Assembly: GCA_027257055.1 (NCBI GenBank)
Contig: JAPVLO010000001.1
Location: forward strand, 13,415,501 to 13,479,500
DNA from: Cephalopachus bancanus
Lineage: Eukaryota > Chordata > Mammalia > Primates > Tarsiidae
Direction of reading: 5' to 3'
DNA: 64,000 nucleotides
The position numbers were made by a program, and so were the translations under genes. Positions within the stretch are counted from its first letter, which is position 1. Each line of letters opens with the position of its first letter. This document shows, piece by piece, positions 54,655 through 64,000 of the stretch. A model generated the notes under the pieces. The model had not been told where the DNA came from, made no database searches, and saw only the letters and a program-made list of their open reading frames with translations.

Positions 54655-55290
54655 TGTAAGTATACTTGATGAACAGATTTTCTTTTCTTTATCTCAATGG
54701 CTTTAAGGGGTACAGATAGTTTTTGGTTACAAGGTTGCATTGTACAGAGGCAAAGAAGTCTGGGCTTTAAGTGTACCCACCACCCCCTACCTGTGCATAC
54801 TGACCCAATATGTGATTTTTTTGTCTCTCCACCCTTTTCCCCTTCGCTTCTGAGTCTCCACTCTCCATGACCCCATTCTCTGTGCCTTTGCACACCCTTA
54901 GTTTAGCTCTCTTCTGAGTGAGAACATGCGGTGTTTGGTTTTCTGTTCCTGAGTGAGTTCACTTAGGATAATGTTCTCCAATTTCATCCATGTTACTGCA
55001 AAAGACGTTATTTCATGGTTTTGATAGCAAAATAGTATTCCACAATGTATGGACACCACCTTTTCATTATTCACGAATTGGCTGAGAGTCACTGAGGCTG
55101 ATTCCACATCTTTGCAAAGTGCTGCAATGAACACGTGGGTGCAGGTGTTTTTTTTATGTAACAACATCTGTTCCTTTGGTTAGTTACCAAATAGTGGGAT
55201 TGCTGGATCAAATGGTAGATTAACTTTTAGTTCTTTGAGAAATCTCCATACCGATTTCCATAGAGATTGTACTCATGGACTAATGTACAG
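54655..55290 (-). mobile_element. L1 LINE 3' end, reverse
   Basis: GGCTTTAAGGGGTACAGATAG, GGCTTTAAGTGTACCCACC, GAGTGAGAACATGCGGTG, AGCAAAATAGTATTCCAC, AAGTGCTGCAATGAACACG and AGTGGGATTGCTGGATCAAATGG. A close relative of the copy at 3223-3990. Confidence 0.9.
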
Positions 55291-55540
55291 GGTGAAGGAC
55301 CAGAATCCAATGATGAGCTCTTCCAGGTGACTAAAATTTTGAGTTTCTCTATTATAAGCCTTTGATGGATACCGGCCTGTCCTTTTTCTGGAAGTTAAAA
55401 ACAGTCTGTTTTCTATAACTCTTCATTCTCTATTTTTCTTATGGGCATAAGGGATAATTGTCATAAAAAAAAACACCTTAATGAGTTACATAACAGTGAT
55501 CTCTGTTTCGAATTTTAGCACACTACTGTTATGGGTCACG
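55291..55540. other. Unique spacer
   Basis: No gene or repeat recognised. Confidence 0.35.
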
Positions 55541-55544
55541 GCAC

Positions 55545-55740
55545 AGGCATGTGCTCTAGTCCCAGCTCTGTCACCTACAAAATGGGAGGTCTTGGTCAAG
55601 TTATTTAACCTTTCTTTACTTCAGTGTTATCTATAAAAGGGGCTATTAATAGAACTCGTATTGGGGTGTTGTGAGGATTAAATAGATTCGTGTTAACAAA
55701 TTGCTTAGAAGTGTGTCTGACATATAATTAATAACTCTAA
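55545..55740 (+). mobile_element. MIR SINE
   Basis: GTCCCAGCTCTGTCACCTAC, GGTCAAGTTATTTAACCTTTC, GGGTGTTGTGAGGATTAAATAG and TTGCTTAGAAGTGTGTCTG follow MIR closely. Confidence 0.85.
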
Positions 55741-56414
55741 AGGTGTCTGTTAGAGACAGATATATTTTTGTGGTGATTTGGGACCAGAGGAAGGACACAC
55801 ATGTGCAAAAGCATTAAGCTGAGAAAATGCAGGCGATGGACATCCACCCAACTGGAGCATCTTGAAGATATTACCAGAATATGGAGTGAGAAATTCAGAC
55901 AATAAGGTGACCAGACCACACCTGAAGCAAGGATTTTGGAGAGCGAATGGCATCAGAGCTGCATTTCAGGAATTCTGACCTGGCAATGCTGGATTGGAGA
56001 AGCAACAACCCGGAGGCAGAGAAGACTCTTTACGGGCACAGTTCACCTGCGAGTCAACGAGGCCCAAAGGCAGATGGAGCTGATGCCTGTCATGGGAAAG
56101 GAGAGAGGACGAGGAAGAAGAAGGGAACTGGGAGGGGGGGACCAGGACTGGCACCTGGTGCTTCTCAGACCTCATCGGGCAGTGAGGACCACCGGGCTTC
56201 TGTCAGAAACAGGTGAAAGGGGAGCTCCTTTGGAAGCAAGATTGAACTCCAATGTTTTGAATAGTTCCTGTTTAGGCGAAAGGCCAGGGCGGGGTGTTTA
56301 GGCGGAGACGGAAATGGAGCAGTTGAAAACTAGGGGCAGGAGTTCAGCAGTCAGAGGAAATTAAAGCTGAGATTTGGAAGGCACATGTGCCTAGAAATGA
56401 AAGTTGACATTGTA
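55741..56414. other. Unique stretch
   Basis: A 121-codon plus frame (55936-56301) is Arg/Gly-rich with no domain. No gene supported. Confidence 0.4.
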
Positions 56415-56430
56415 GAAATGGGTGCAATTA

Positions 56431-56632
56431 GGCTGGGCGTGGTGGCTCACTGCTGTAATTCCAGGACTCTGGGAGGCTGAGTCGGGAGGATCACTGGAGC
56501 CCAGGACGTTGAAACTGGCGGGTCGTAACTGTGCTACTGCCCACCAGCCAGAGCAACAGAGTGAGACCCTGAGTCAAAAAAAAAGAAAGAAAGAAAGGAA
56601 AGAAAAGAGAGAGAGAGAGAGAGAGAGAGAAT
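56431..56632 (+). mobile_element. Short Alu-type element with purine tail
   Basis: GGCTGGGCGTGGTGGCTCAC, GATCACTGGAGCCCAGGACG, CCACCAGCCAGAGCAACAGAG; about 150 bases, i.e. a monomer or an arm-deleted Alu. The tail is GAAAGAAAGGAAAG then a (GA)n run. GAAATGGGTGCAATTA (56415-56430) recurs as GAAATGGATGCAATTA at 56655-56670. Confidence 0.88.
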
Positions 56633-56670
56633 TAATTTTGCATGATTTATTGAAGAAATGGATGCAATTA

Positions 56671-57250
56671 GGCCAGCATGGTGATTCCTACCTGTTATCA
56701 TAGCATTCTGGGAATCTGAGACAGGAGAATCCCTTGAGCCCAGGATTTTGAGACCAGCCTAGGCAACATAGCAAGAGCCTGTCTACAAAAAAATTTTTTT
56801 CCTGAGTTAGAGCCTCACTCTTGTCACCCAGGCTGGAGTGCAGTGGCACACTCACGGCCACCGCAGCCTCGACCTGCTGGGCTCTGGCAATCCTTCTGCC
56901 TCAGCCTTCTGAGTAGCTGGAACTACAGAAACATGCCACCACGCCCAGCTAGTTTTTGTGATTTATTGTAGAGAGGAGGTCTCACCACATTGCCCAACCT
57001 TGGCCTCCCAAAGTGCTGGGATTACAGGTTGAGTCACTGTACCCAGCCTACACAATTAAAAAAAAAAATCCAGGCATGGTGGTGCACGCCTGTAATACCA
57101 GCTACTCAGAAGGCTGAGGTGTAGGATCACTTGAGACCAGGAGGTCGTGGCTGCAGGGAGCCATGTTCATGCCACAACACCCAGTCTGGGTGACAGAGTT
57201 AGCCCTGACTCCAAAAAAAAAAATAAATAATAATAATAATAATAACAACA
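56671..57250 (+). mobile_element. Alu SINE interrupted by reverse Alu
   Basis: Left arm 56671-56795 (GGCCAGCATGGTGATTCC to GCAAGAGCCTGTCTAC) and right arm 57065-57220 (CAGGCATGGTGGTGCACGCC to CAGTCTGGGTGACAGAG) with an (ATA)n tail. It starts exactly after the second copy of the GAAATGGATGCAATTA flank. Confidence 0.92.
56800..57048 (-). mobile_element. Reverse Alu nested in plus Alu
   Basis: CTGAGTTAGAGCCTCACTC, GCAGCCTCGACCTGCTGGGC, GATTTATTGTAGAGAGGAGG, with an internal deletion joining GCCCAACC to TTGGCCTCCC, ending GAGTCACTGTACCCAGCC. Confidence 0.94.
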
Positions 57251-57500
57251 CTACAAAAAGTAAGTCCAGAGGAGGGCAATCCAGGGCCCCTTTGGAAGGT
57301 TTGCAGTTATCTGAGCCTCGAGCCTTCTTTTTCTTTGTTTTTCTGCCCCATCCTTCTGGCTGTCCCTCTCAACCCTCACGCTTGAGTGCTGCTGGGCACT
57401 CACCATCATTGCCACATTACAAGCTGGAAGGAAGAGGAAAAATGGAGGATCACAAAGGAAGATCCTTCTGGGTTATTCCCTTGGAAGAGCCTTTTAGTGA
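57251..57500. other. Unique spacer
   Basis: No gene or repeat recognised. Confidence 0.35.
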
Positions 57501-57782
57501 CAGTTGGAGTCTCACTCTGTCACCCAGGCTGGAGTGCAGTGGCATGCTCATGGCCACCCCAATGCTCATGGCCGACCTACTGGACTCCAGCAATCCTTCC
57601 GCCTCAGCCTTCCAAGGAGCCAGAACTACAGGTGCGCACCACCACGTCTGGCTAATTTTTTGATTTATTGTAGAGGTCTCGCCATGTTGCCCGACCTGGT
57701 CTTGAATCCACGGGCTCAGGCGATCCACCTGCCTCGGCCTCCCAAAGTGATAGGATGACAGGCTGAGTCACTGAGCCTGGCC
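57501..57782 (-). mobile_element. Alu SINE, reverse
   Basis: CAGTTGGAGTCTCACTCTG, GCCGACCTACTGGACTCCAG, GATTTATTGTAGAGGTCTCG, GGCTGAGTCACTGAGCCTGG. Contains a short internal duplication ATGCTCATGGCC (about 57544 and 57562). Confidence 0.94.
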
Positions 57783-58275
57783 TATACACACTTTCACACC
57801 CATCCCGTTGGCCATAATTTAGTCATCGCACCATGGACACGTAGAAGGCTGGAAGACGTAACCCTTAACCCAGAGGACAACACACTCCACTAAGCACTGA
57901 GATCCTATTCCTGAGAAGGAGAAGGGACATCTGGTAGACCCAGCTTCCTCCTTCACATGTTGGGATGAGGCTATTGATTAAGAAAACCAGCAGGAATGAG
58001 CAGGAAGGGATTAGCTGTAAAGTTGGGGCATGGCAAAGTCAAGTAGTCAGTCTTTTGTTTTCCTTTGGCTTGTTTCGTTGTTTTGTCTTTGCTTGATGAT
58101 TTGGGAGCTGTGTAAAAATATGAATGAGACTAAAGAGAAACACAGTAGAGAAGTTATTGAGCAAGACTCCTAAAGAGTTTAGAATGGATCCAGGTCACAT
58201 TCTGTGTACGCAAGCATTTTTAAGGTCTTCAGAATAGATATAGCCAAAAAAAGCGTGGGTTTGATAGCTAATGAG
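57783..58275. other. Unique stretch
   Basis: No gene or repeat recognised. Confidence 0.4.
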
Positions 58276-58314
58276 AAAAGTAAAGTCTCATCCATGTACA
58301 GGATAATATAGGTA

Positions 58315-58740
58315 TATCTTGTATCATTTTCTGGGGGCCTCCATGATAAAGTATCGCAAATCAGAGGCTTAACCAAGAGAAATGTATTGCTTCATGGTTC
58401 CGGAGATGGGAAGTCTGAGATTAAGGCGTTGGATCCTTCTGAGGGATACGAAGGGGACTCTGTTCCATGTCTCTCACCTAGTTTCTCCCAGCCTGAGTCT
58501 TTCCTGGGCGTGTAGGTGGTTGTGTTCTTTCGGTGTCTCATCACCTTCCTTCTACATATGTCTCTATGTCCAATTTTCCCTTTCATAAAAACGTCAGGAA
58601 TCTTCAAATAGGGCCTACTCTGATGACAGCATCTTAACTTGGTCACATGCACATGCTCTACTTACACATAAGGCCACATTCATAAGCATCAATAGTTAGG
58701 ACTTCAACATTTTGGGGACTTCAAGTCCGAACGCTTAATT
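58315..58740 (-). mobile_element. MLT1-like (MaLR) LTR, reverse
   Basis: TTAACCAAGAGAAATGTATTGC, TGGTTCCGGAGATGGGAAGTC, CATAAGGCCACATTCATAAG, GGACTTCAACATTTTGGGG follow the reverse MLT1 order; related to the copy at 4483-4860. Confidence 0.55.
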
Positions 58741-58753
58741 TAAGAAAAATTAT

Positions 58754-59036
58754 GTCAGGTTCGGTGGCTCAGCCTGTAATCCTGCACTTGGGAGGCTGAG
58801 GTGAGTGGATTGCCTGAGTCCTAGAGTTCGAGACCTGATTGGGCAACTTGGTGAGACCTCATCTCTACAATAAATCAAAAAACTACTGTGGCGTGGTAGC
58901 GCACGCCTGTAGTTCCAGCTACTTGGAAGGTTGAGGCAGAAAAATCACCGGAACCCAGCAGGTCGAGGCTGCGGTGGCCGGGAGCGGCCACTGCACTCCA
59001 GTCTGGGTGACAGAGTGAGACTCCAACTCAAAAAAA
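58754..59036 (+). mobile_element. Alu SINE, lineage-type
   Basis: GTCAGGTTCGGTGGCTCAGCC, CAATAAATCAAAAAACTAC, CCAGCAGGTCGAGGCTGCGG, GTGGCCGGGAGCGGCCACTG and A tail; flanks AAGAAAAATTAT and AGAAAAATTAT. Confidence 0.96.
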
Positions 59037-59169
59037 AAGAAAAATTATTCTGACAATGTTTCTATTTAAAAACAAATATCATTGTTGCATGACGTCCTAC
59101 CTAATGCTTCAAAATGCCAAAATGATCTCATGCATCGGCGTTCTCTATGAAAATTTAAAATGTAATTAA

Positions 59170-59443
59170 GCCAGGCTCAGTAGCTCAGCCTGTAATCCCG
59201 CACCTTTGGGAGGCTGAGGTGAGTGGATTGCCTGAGCCCGCGGGTTCGAGACCCGCCTGGGCAGGCAAGACCTCATCTCTACAATAAATCAAAAAATTAG
59301 CCGGGCGTGGTAGCACGCACCTGTAATTCCGGCTACTCGGAAGACTGAGGCGGGAGGATCGGCAGAGCCCAGCAGGTCGAGGCCGCTGCACTCCAGTCTG
59401 GGCGACAGAGTGAGACTCCAACTCTAAAAAAAAAAAAAAAAAA
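59170..59443 (+). mobile_element. Alu SINE, lineage-type, arm deletion
   Basis: CCAGGCTCAGTAGCTCAGCC, CGCGGGTTCGAGACCCGCC, CAATAAATCAAAAAATTAGCC, CAGCAGGTCGAGGCCGCTGC: the GGTGGCCGGGAGCGGCCA segment is missing. Long A tail; flanks TGTAATTA and AGTAATTA. Confidence 0.96.
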
Positions 59444-59479
59444 GTAATTAATGCTTTTGTACTGTATGTCAAGCATTTT

Positions 59480-59610
59480 GTATATTTGATTTAGAAAGCT
59501 CCTTTATCTTTATATATCAGAACATGAGTTAGCAGCCAGTTTCACTGAAGGAAAAGTAAGGACACAGAGACTATGTTAAGATTCAAGGCCAACATTCAAA
59601 TTCAGAATCT
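59480..59610 (-). mobile_element. MIR SINE, reverse (weak)
   Basis: AAGCTCCTTTATCTTTATATATC, CAGTTTCACTGAAGGAAAAG and ACACAGAGACTATGTTAAGATT resemble reverse MIR. Diverged. Confidence 0.5.
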
Positions 59611-59634
59611 TGGTTTAAAATGATCATGAAACAA

Positions 59635-60290
59635 AGGTTACATATCGCACAAAAAGCTGTATAGGAATGTACATAGCAGCTTTACTCATAATTGCCCCGA
59701 AGTGTGAGAATCAGCCCAGGTGGCCTTCAGCAACTGAATGACTAAACAAATGGTGGTACATGCCTACCAGAAAATGTTACTAAGAAATAAAAAGAAACAA
59801 ATGATCAATACAACAACTGGAGTGTATATTCAGGAAATTATGCTGAGAGAAAAAAATCCAGTTCCAAAAGTTTACATATGGTATGACTCTGTTTTGTGAC
59901 ATCTTTGAAATGACAAAACTTTAGAAATGGAAGACAGATTATGGGTCCCAGGAGTCAGAGATAGAGGCAGCTGGGTGGGAAGGAAGAGGGTGTCTTGATC
60001 AGTGTTTTGACTCACACGGAGTACAATGGCATGGAACTTAATACACACACAGGCACATGAACACACGTGCGCGTGTGCACATACACAAACACACACAACT
60101 GGGGAACTGAATTGGTGGATTACGTCAATGCCAATATCCTGGCTGTGACACTTTTGTGAAATATCACCATGGACATTTTAGGGGGTCCATGGTGTCTCTC
60201 TGTATTATTTCTTACAACTGCATGTTAATCTACAACTATCTAAACAAATTTTTCAGTGAAAAACAGCGATCTTGAGTCATTGCTTTATGT
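59635..60290 (+). mobile_element. Old L1 LINE 3' end
   Basis: ACATAGCAGCTTTACTCATAAT, AAATGGTGGTACATGCCTACC, GTTTACATATGGTATGACTC, CAATATCCTGGCTGTGACAC, CATTTTAGGGGGTCCATGG. Contains a CA/CG-rich patch at 60043-60100. Confidence 0.78.
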
Positions 60291-60785
60291 ACTTTTAAAT
60301 CCATTTATTTGGAAAATAATTTTTTATAATTCTATTTACAGAACTCTGGTAAAATGGCAATACAAATACTATAATTGCTATTTCTTAACACATTGATTTG
60401 TCACTACAAAGACAAAAGACAAAGCTAAAAAAAATCAGAGACAAAATTAATAAACTGGATAGCAAAACAACACCCAGATGGATTAGATAGGGGATGAGAA
60501 TAAAATAAAGTGAATCCATTCAAAGCTATATATTAGATAAATGTTAGCTACTCAGATCCTTGGTTGAAGATTAAGATAGATTCAAAGCCATTTATTGTGG
60601 ATTTATAAATCTCCTCTTTATAATAAAAACTCTACTACTTTATTCAATTAATTTCTTCATTATCTCTGGGAGAGCTATTATGTAGGGCTAAAGAAAAAAA
60701 TATAGTTACATTATATTAAAAGCCCACACAAGCCTTATTTATACATTGTATTTCAGATAGAAATTATCTTCCATTTAAACCTCTG
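60291..60785. other. Unique AT-rich stretch
   Basis: No gene or repeat recognised. Confidence 0.4.
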
Positions 60786-60787
60786 AA

Positions 60788-60959
60788 CTATTGTAAAAGT
60801 AAATGCCAACTCTGCTTACCTCTCTCTGTCACTGAATTGTCAAATTATCTCTAAGTTTTTGCCTGATTCCCCCCCCCACTGCTGAGCACACTTCTTATCA
60901 CCCGTATCTGACTTTATTTTCTTGTTTCTACAATATTTATTATAGTCTAATATAGTGTT
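60788..60959 (+). mobile_element. L2 LINE, left of mariner
   Basis: TGCCAACTCTGCTTACCTC, ACACTTCTTATCACCCGTATC, TATTTATTATAGTC in L2 order; resumes after 61511. Confidence 0.65.
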
Positions 60960-61511
60960 CCAGGAGGACCCCAAAACCCGGAATTTAATTATAAAAGTGT
61001 GTATTTATTATTACATGTTTAAACTTTGATCATCTTCAAAACACTCTCCGTTCGATGGAACACACTTCATCAAGACTCTTTTTTCACTGCTTTTTGTTTC
61101 AGCTCTTCTGCATCACCAAAATGTTTTCCTTTGAGGATTTTTTCATCTGGGGAAGCAAACGAACAAAAAAAGTTACTCCTGAGAAGATCGGGTGAGTAGG
61201 GAGGGTGGGGCATAGGGAACCTGCCGTTTTTGGTCAAAAATTGCAACATGCTATTTTTGGACCAAAACCGCTAAACACTCAGTGTGGTGTGGACAAGTAT
61301 GCAGGTAAATCACGCATCATGAAATAAGCACATACATTGAAAGAGGCTCCAAAAAATAAATTCACTGAGGTGGAATGAAGCCTCTCACAATAATGCCAGC
61401 TGGTACACTGAGGCTGATGGGTACTGGAACACTTACCTAGTGGGGGAAGCCTGTCCTACAAGGGACCCACCCTCCAAAAAGATAATTCTAGGTTTTGGGG
61501 GGTCTTCCTGG
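60960..61511 (-). mobile_element. Mariner MITE-like copy 4 of 4
   Basis: Both ends visible: CCAGGAGGACCCCAAAACCC at left, complement of the right end CCAGGAAGACCCCCCAAAAC. TT (60958-60959) and TA (61512-61513) are the target site. Interior: ACATGTTTAAACTTTGATC, TTCACTGCTTTTTGTTTCAG, AAATGTTTTCCTTTGAGG, ATCACGCATCATGAAATAAGC. The minus strand preserves a decayed mariner transposase 3' portion. Confidence 0.88.
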
Positions 61512-61513
61512 TA

Positions 61514-61660
61514 TAACGTTTTTATCATGTCTATAGTTTGTCATCTGTCTTCCCCCTGTGGGATATAACCTGAATGAGGGCAGGGATTTATTTGCTGATG
61601 TGTGAGGAAGCCTCCAGGAATGTACCTGAAACACAATAAGTGCACAATAACTGTGTGTCT
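61514..61660 (+). mobile_element. L2 LINE 3' end, right of mariner
   Basis: TCATCTGTCTTCCCCCTGTG, GAATGAGGGCAGGGATTTAT, GAATGTACCTGAAACACAAT, AAGTGCACAATAACTGTG is the L2 3' end. Together with 60788-60959 it is one copy. Confidence 0.75.
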
Positions 61661-61844
61661 ATGGAACAAAGGGATTCAAAGCATTCTATTTTCACTTCAA
61701 ACTTTGTAGATAGGGACTAGGAAAAAAAAACAGGGAAACACAACTTTGCATACAACTTCTTGTTGTTGCTGTCATTGCTGTGTGGATCTTGCTGCAGGGT
61801 CATAGATGTGACATAAATACTTGAACCAATGCAAGAACAAAGGA
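61661..61844. other. Unique spacer
   Basis: No gene or repeat recognised. Confidence 0.35.
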
Positions 61845-61845
61845 G

Positions 61846-62125
61846 TGGCCGGCCTCAGTGGCTCAGCCTGTAATCCCAGCACTTTGGGAGGCTGAGGCAA
61901 ATGAATTGCCTGAACCTGTGGATTCAAGACCAGCCCAGGCAACTTGGCAAGACCTCAGTTCTACAATAAAATTTTAAAAAGAAATTAGCCAGGCATGGTA
62001 GCACGCACCAATAGTTCTGGCTACTTGGAAGGCTGAGGTGGAAGGATCACCGGAGCCCAGCAGGTCAACACTGGAGTGGTTGTGAGTGTGCCACTGCACT
62101 CCAGCCTGGGCAACGGAGTGACCTT
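61846..62125 (+). mobile_element. Alu SINE, tail lost
   Basis: GGCCGGCCTCAGTGGCTCAGCC, CAATAAAATTTTAAAAAG linker, CCAGCAGGTCAACACTGGAG, GCCTGGGCAACGGAGTGACC, then unique DNA with no A tail. Confidence 0.94.
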
Positions 62126-62614
62126 GCAAACCCTATCTTAGTGTTCTTAAGCACCTATAATTGGCAAAACAGCGTGATGAATGCTGATGAGTATTTTGAA
62201 AAATGACCAAGACCTGGCCATGCCCTTGGTAGCTTCTAGTTTAGAAGGAATGCAAAAACACTCCCACAAATAACAACTCCACCAGCTAGACAATGGTCAG
62301 TGCCATCAAAGAGACATAGGCAAATGCTATGTAATGCTGCAAAAAAAAAAAAAAGAGAGCTGGCATCTGAGTGGAGGGCACCCCTGTGGGACCAGAACTT
62401 GGAATGGAATAGGACTTCAGCTCATGAGGTGGTGCAGTCTACAGAAGGAAACCTTGTGTAGAAGCCGGAGCCGTGGGGCTCCCTCAAGGAGCTTGGCCTG
62501 ACTTAGGAAGCCGTGGTGTGAAGCAAAGGGGGAGAGGTCCTAGTGAGTGCAGGTAAGAAGGTTGAGAAGCGAAGAAAAGAATCATGGTGGTGAAGAGCCA
62601 AGAGGGCACACCGG
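62126..62614. other. Unique stretch
   Basis: No gene or repeat except a 15-base A run at about 62341. Confidence 0.4.
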
Positions 62615-62850
62615 CAAGTAGAAAGCACCCATGTAGAATGTACTATTGATTGTAACATAGGAATAGTCATGCCCAAAGTTAAACAGCAGAGAGTATGTGC
62701 CATTGGGACCCGGAGCAGTGGTGAAGATGGCATGCAGTTAACTAGAAAGCACAGACTTAGAATATAGCATTGATTGTAACATGTGAACAGGCATGCCCAA
62801 GGTTAAAAAATGAAGAGTACGTGCCATTGGGGCCCAGAGCAGTGGTGTTG
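62615..62850 (+). repeat. Diverged 124-bp tandem duplication
   Basis: Copy 1 near 62615-62735 and copy 2 near 62739-62850 share TAGAAAGCAC, TTGATTGTAACAT, CATGCCCAA.GTTAAA, TGCCATTGGG.CCC.GAGCAG and TGGTG in order, with many substitutions. Confidence 0.9.
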
Positions 62851-63900
62851 GCTGTCACAGTCCGAGTAGAGGCAAGGGTCCCCAAGCTACCCTTCTGAGG
62901 AGAATTGTCTTCACGTGTTTCATCAGGTCTTCCTCTACCCTACGTCGATCTACAGCCACCAACAAGGACATCTATGATGGCGTGTGTACTAGAGACCCTA
63001 TATACCCTTAAGACGCCTCACTTGGTGAGAGGGCAGAGAAGGTGGAATAAAAGGCGTTATGTGTTCACTGAAGACATGCTTGCTGTCGCTAACTGCACTT
63101 GAGTTCCCTTGCAGGTCACCATCTCAGTGTGTTTCCCAAAAGGTTTCAAGGCTTGGGTTCAGCCCACAAAGTAGAATCCACCTGACTTTCTAGACAATGA
63201 CTGACCAGGGCAACCCTGTGTCTTCTGGATGCTGTATCACGATTCCAACCAGCTCTGCAGGCACCCAATGCAGCACATGAGGGAATGGATGTTTCCAACC
63301 ACGGAGGTGGGTTTGTGTGACCCCATTTTCTCTCATCACCTGTCCCTCGTCTGGAGTCATAGTGCGCCCCTGTGAAATAGCACATTGGGGCCAGGGAACA
63401 TTCCAGATCTCTGAGCAGAGGCTGGCAGAAGTGCCAGCTTCCAGTTATAAGGACTGAGCAGTGACATTGGCCACACCACCCCTTCATCTCTTGGCTGTAA
63501 GAGATGCAAAAGCTTGAAAGAGATCTTGCTTTAAAATATGACCTATGGCAAACACAACATTTATATTCGATGCGTTTTCTAGAGTATTGGTTTATAGTGT
63601 CATCTTTTTGTCAACTTTTAAAGTAAATTTCAGTAGCACATTTTATTTTTTAATAAATAAACATAACTGATTACTATTCATATGTTTAAAACTTAGAAAT
63701 GTTTAAAGATTTGAACTATAACATTGTTTAAAACCGCTTTAATTTGGAAAAAACTTCAACATGGCTTTTTAAAATCATAAATCCATGCATAATATGAAAA
63801 ACATTCATATCATAACAATATATTTTCTTTGGGGGTTTCTTGGGCAGAGGGGGCTTTTTCTGGAGTGATATAGCATTATATCATTCACTGAACGAAGCAC
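62851..63900. other. Unique stretch, no gene recognised
   Basis: A 113-codon minus frame (63146-63487) is cysteine-containing but shows no domain. GTGGAATAAAAGGCGTTATG near 63041 contains AATAAA, but nothing else supports a transcript end. Confidence 0.4.
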
Positions 63901-63904
63901 TCAA

Positions 63905-64000
63905 TTGTTTCATTCTATTCTTCATAGAAATCCAGGACTGAAGATTTAGTCATCTTATTTTCCAGATGATGAAAATTAAGTTCAGAGTGGTCAAAGAATG
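63905..64000 (-). mobile_element. MIR-like fragment at window end
   Basis: CTATTCTTCATAGAAATCC, CTTATTTTCCAGATGATGAAA and TTCAGAGTGGTCAAAGAATG resemble reverse MIR; it runs off the window. Confidence 0.5.

Noticed and set aside
63146..63487. 113-codon cysteine-containing minus-strand frame
   Set aside because: No domain or homologous motif recognised, and no splice context; insufficient support.

Overview
This window looks like nuclear DNA of a primate, most likely a strepsirrhine (lemur-type). About thirty dimeric or monomeric Alu elements are visible, and Alu is primate-specific. Most of them carry a sequence type unlike human AluJ/S/Y: a left arm reading GGCTCAGCCTGTAATCCC, an AATAAATCAAAAA linker and an end reading ACTCCAACTCAAAA. 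Several still have perfect or near-perfect target-site duplications, so they were active in the recent lineage. L1 3' ends also share a lineage-like terminus ending in a short ACTGTACCCCAC block. The species assignment is inference; no search was run.

No functional protein-coding gene, tRNA, rRNA, snRNA, microRNA or CRISPR array could be supported. Every long open frame examined is repeat-derived (antisense Alu, L1 ORF2, transposase remnants, low-complexity Ser/Leu tracts) or has no coding signature. The window reads as intergenic or deep intronic DNA.

Layout. 1-11.0 kb: unique DNA with Alu copies, an L2 split by Alu, an MLT1-like LTR and L1 3' ends. 11.0-18.0 kb: a hAT remnant, a young L1 interrupted by a young Alu, an old L1 interrupted by an LTR-like repeat, and a reverse L1. 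18-27 kb: a hAT element with both ends visible, a long unique stretch, two abutting mariner-superfamily elements (23.65-24.76 kb) and an exact 51-bp tandem duplication. 27-37.5 kb: a 2.2-kb L1 remnant, a mariner nested inside an L1 end and itself hit by Alu, an MLT1-type LTR split by a hAT that is split by two inverted Alus, and old L1 pieces. 37.5-49.5 kb: mostly unique DNA, Alus, the second shared-family mariner, a 458-bp pyrimidine tract and a palindromic Hsmar2-like element. 49.5-64 kb: Alu-in-Alu nests, L1 and MIR remnants, two more mariner copies (one splitting an L2), and a diverged 124-bp tandem duplication.

The most unusual content is the variety of mariner/Tc1 relics. They include a 570-bp element whose single open frame fuses a DNA-binding N-terminus directly to a transposase tail, a four-copy 550-600 bp family sharing one internal deletion, a TTAGGTTG-type element with transposase HTH remnants, and a Hsmar2-like element made of inverted 3' ends.
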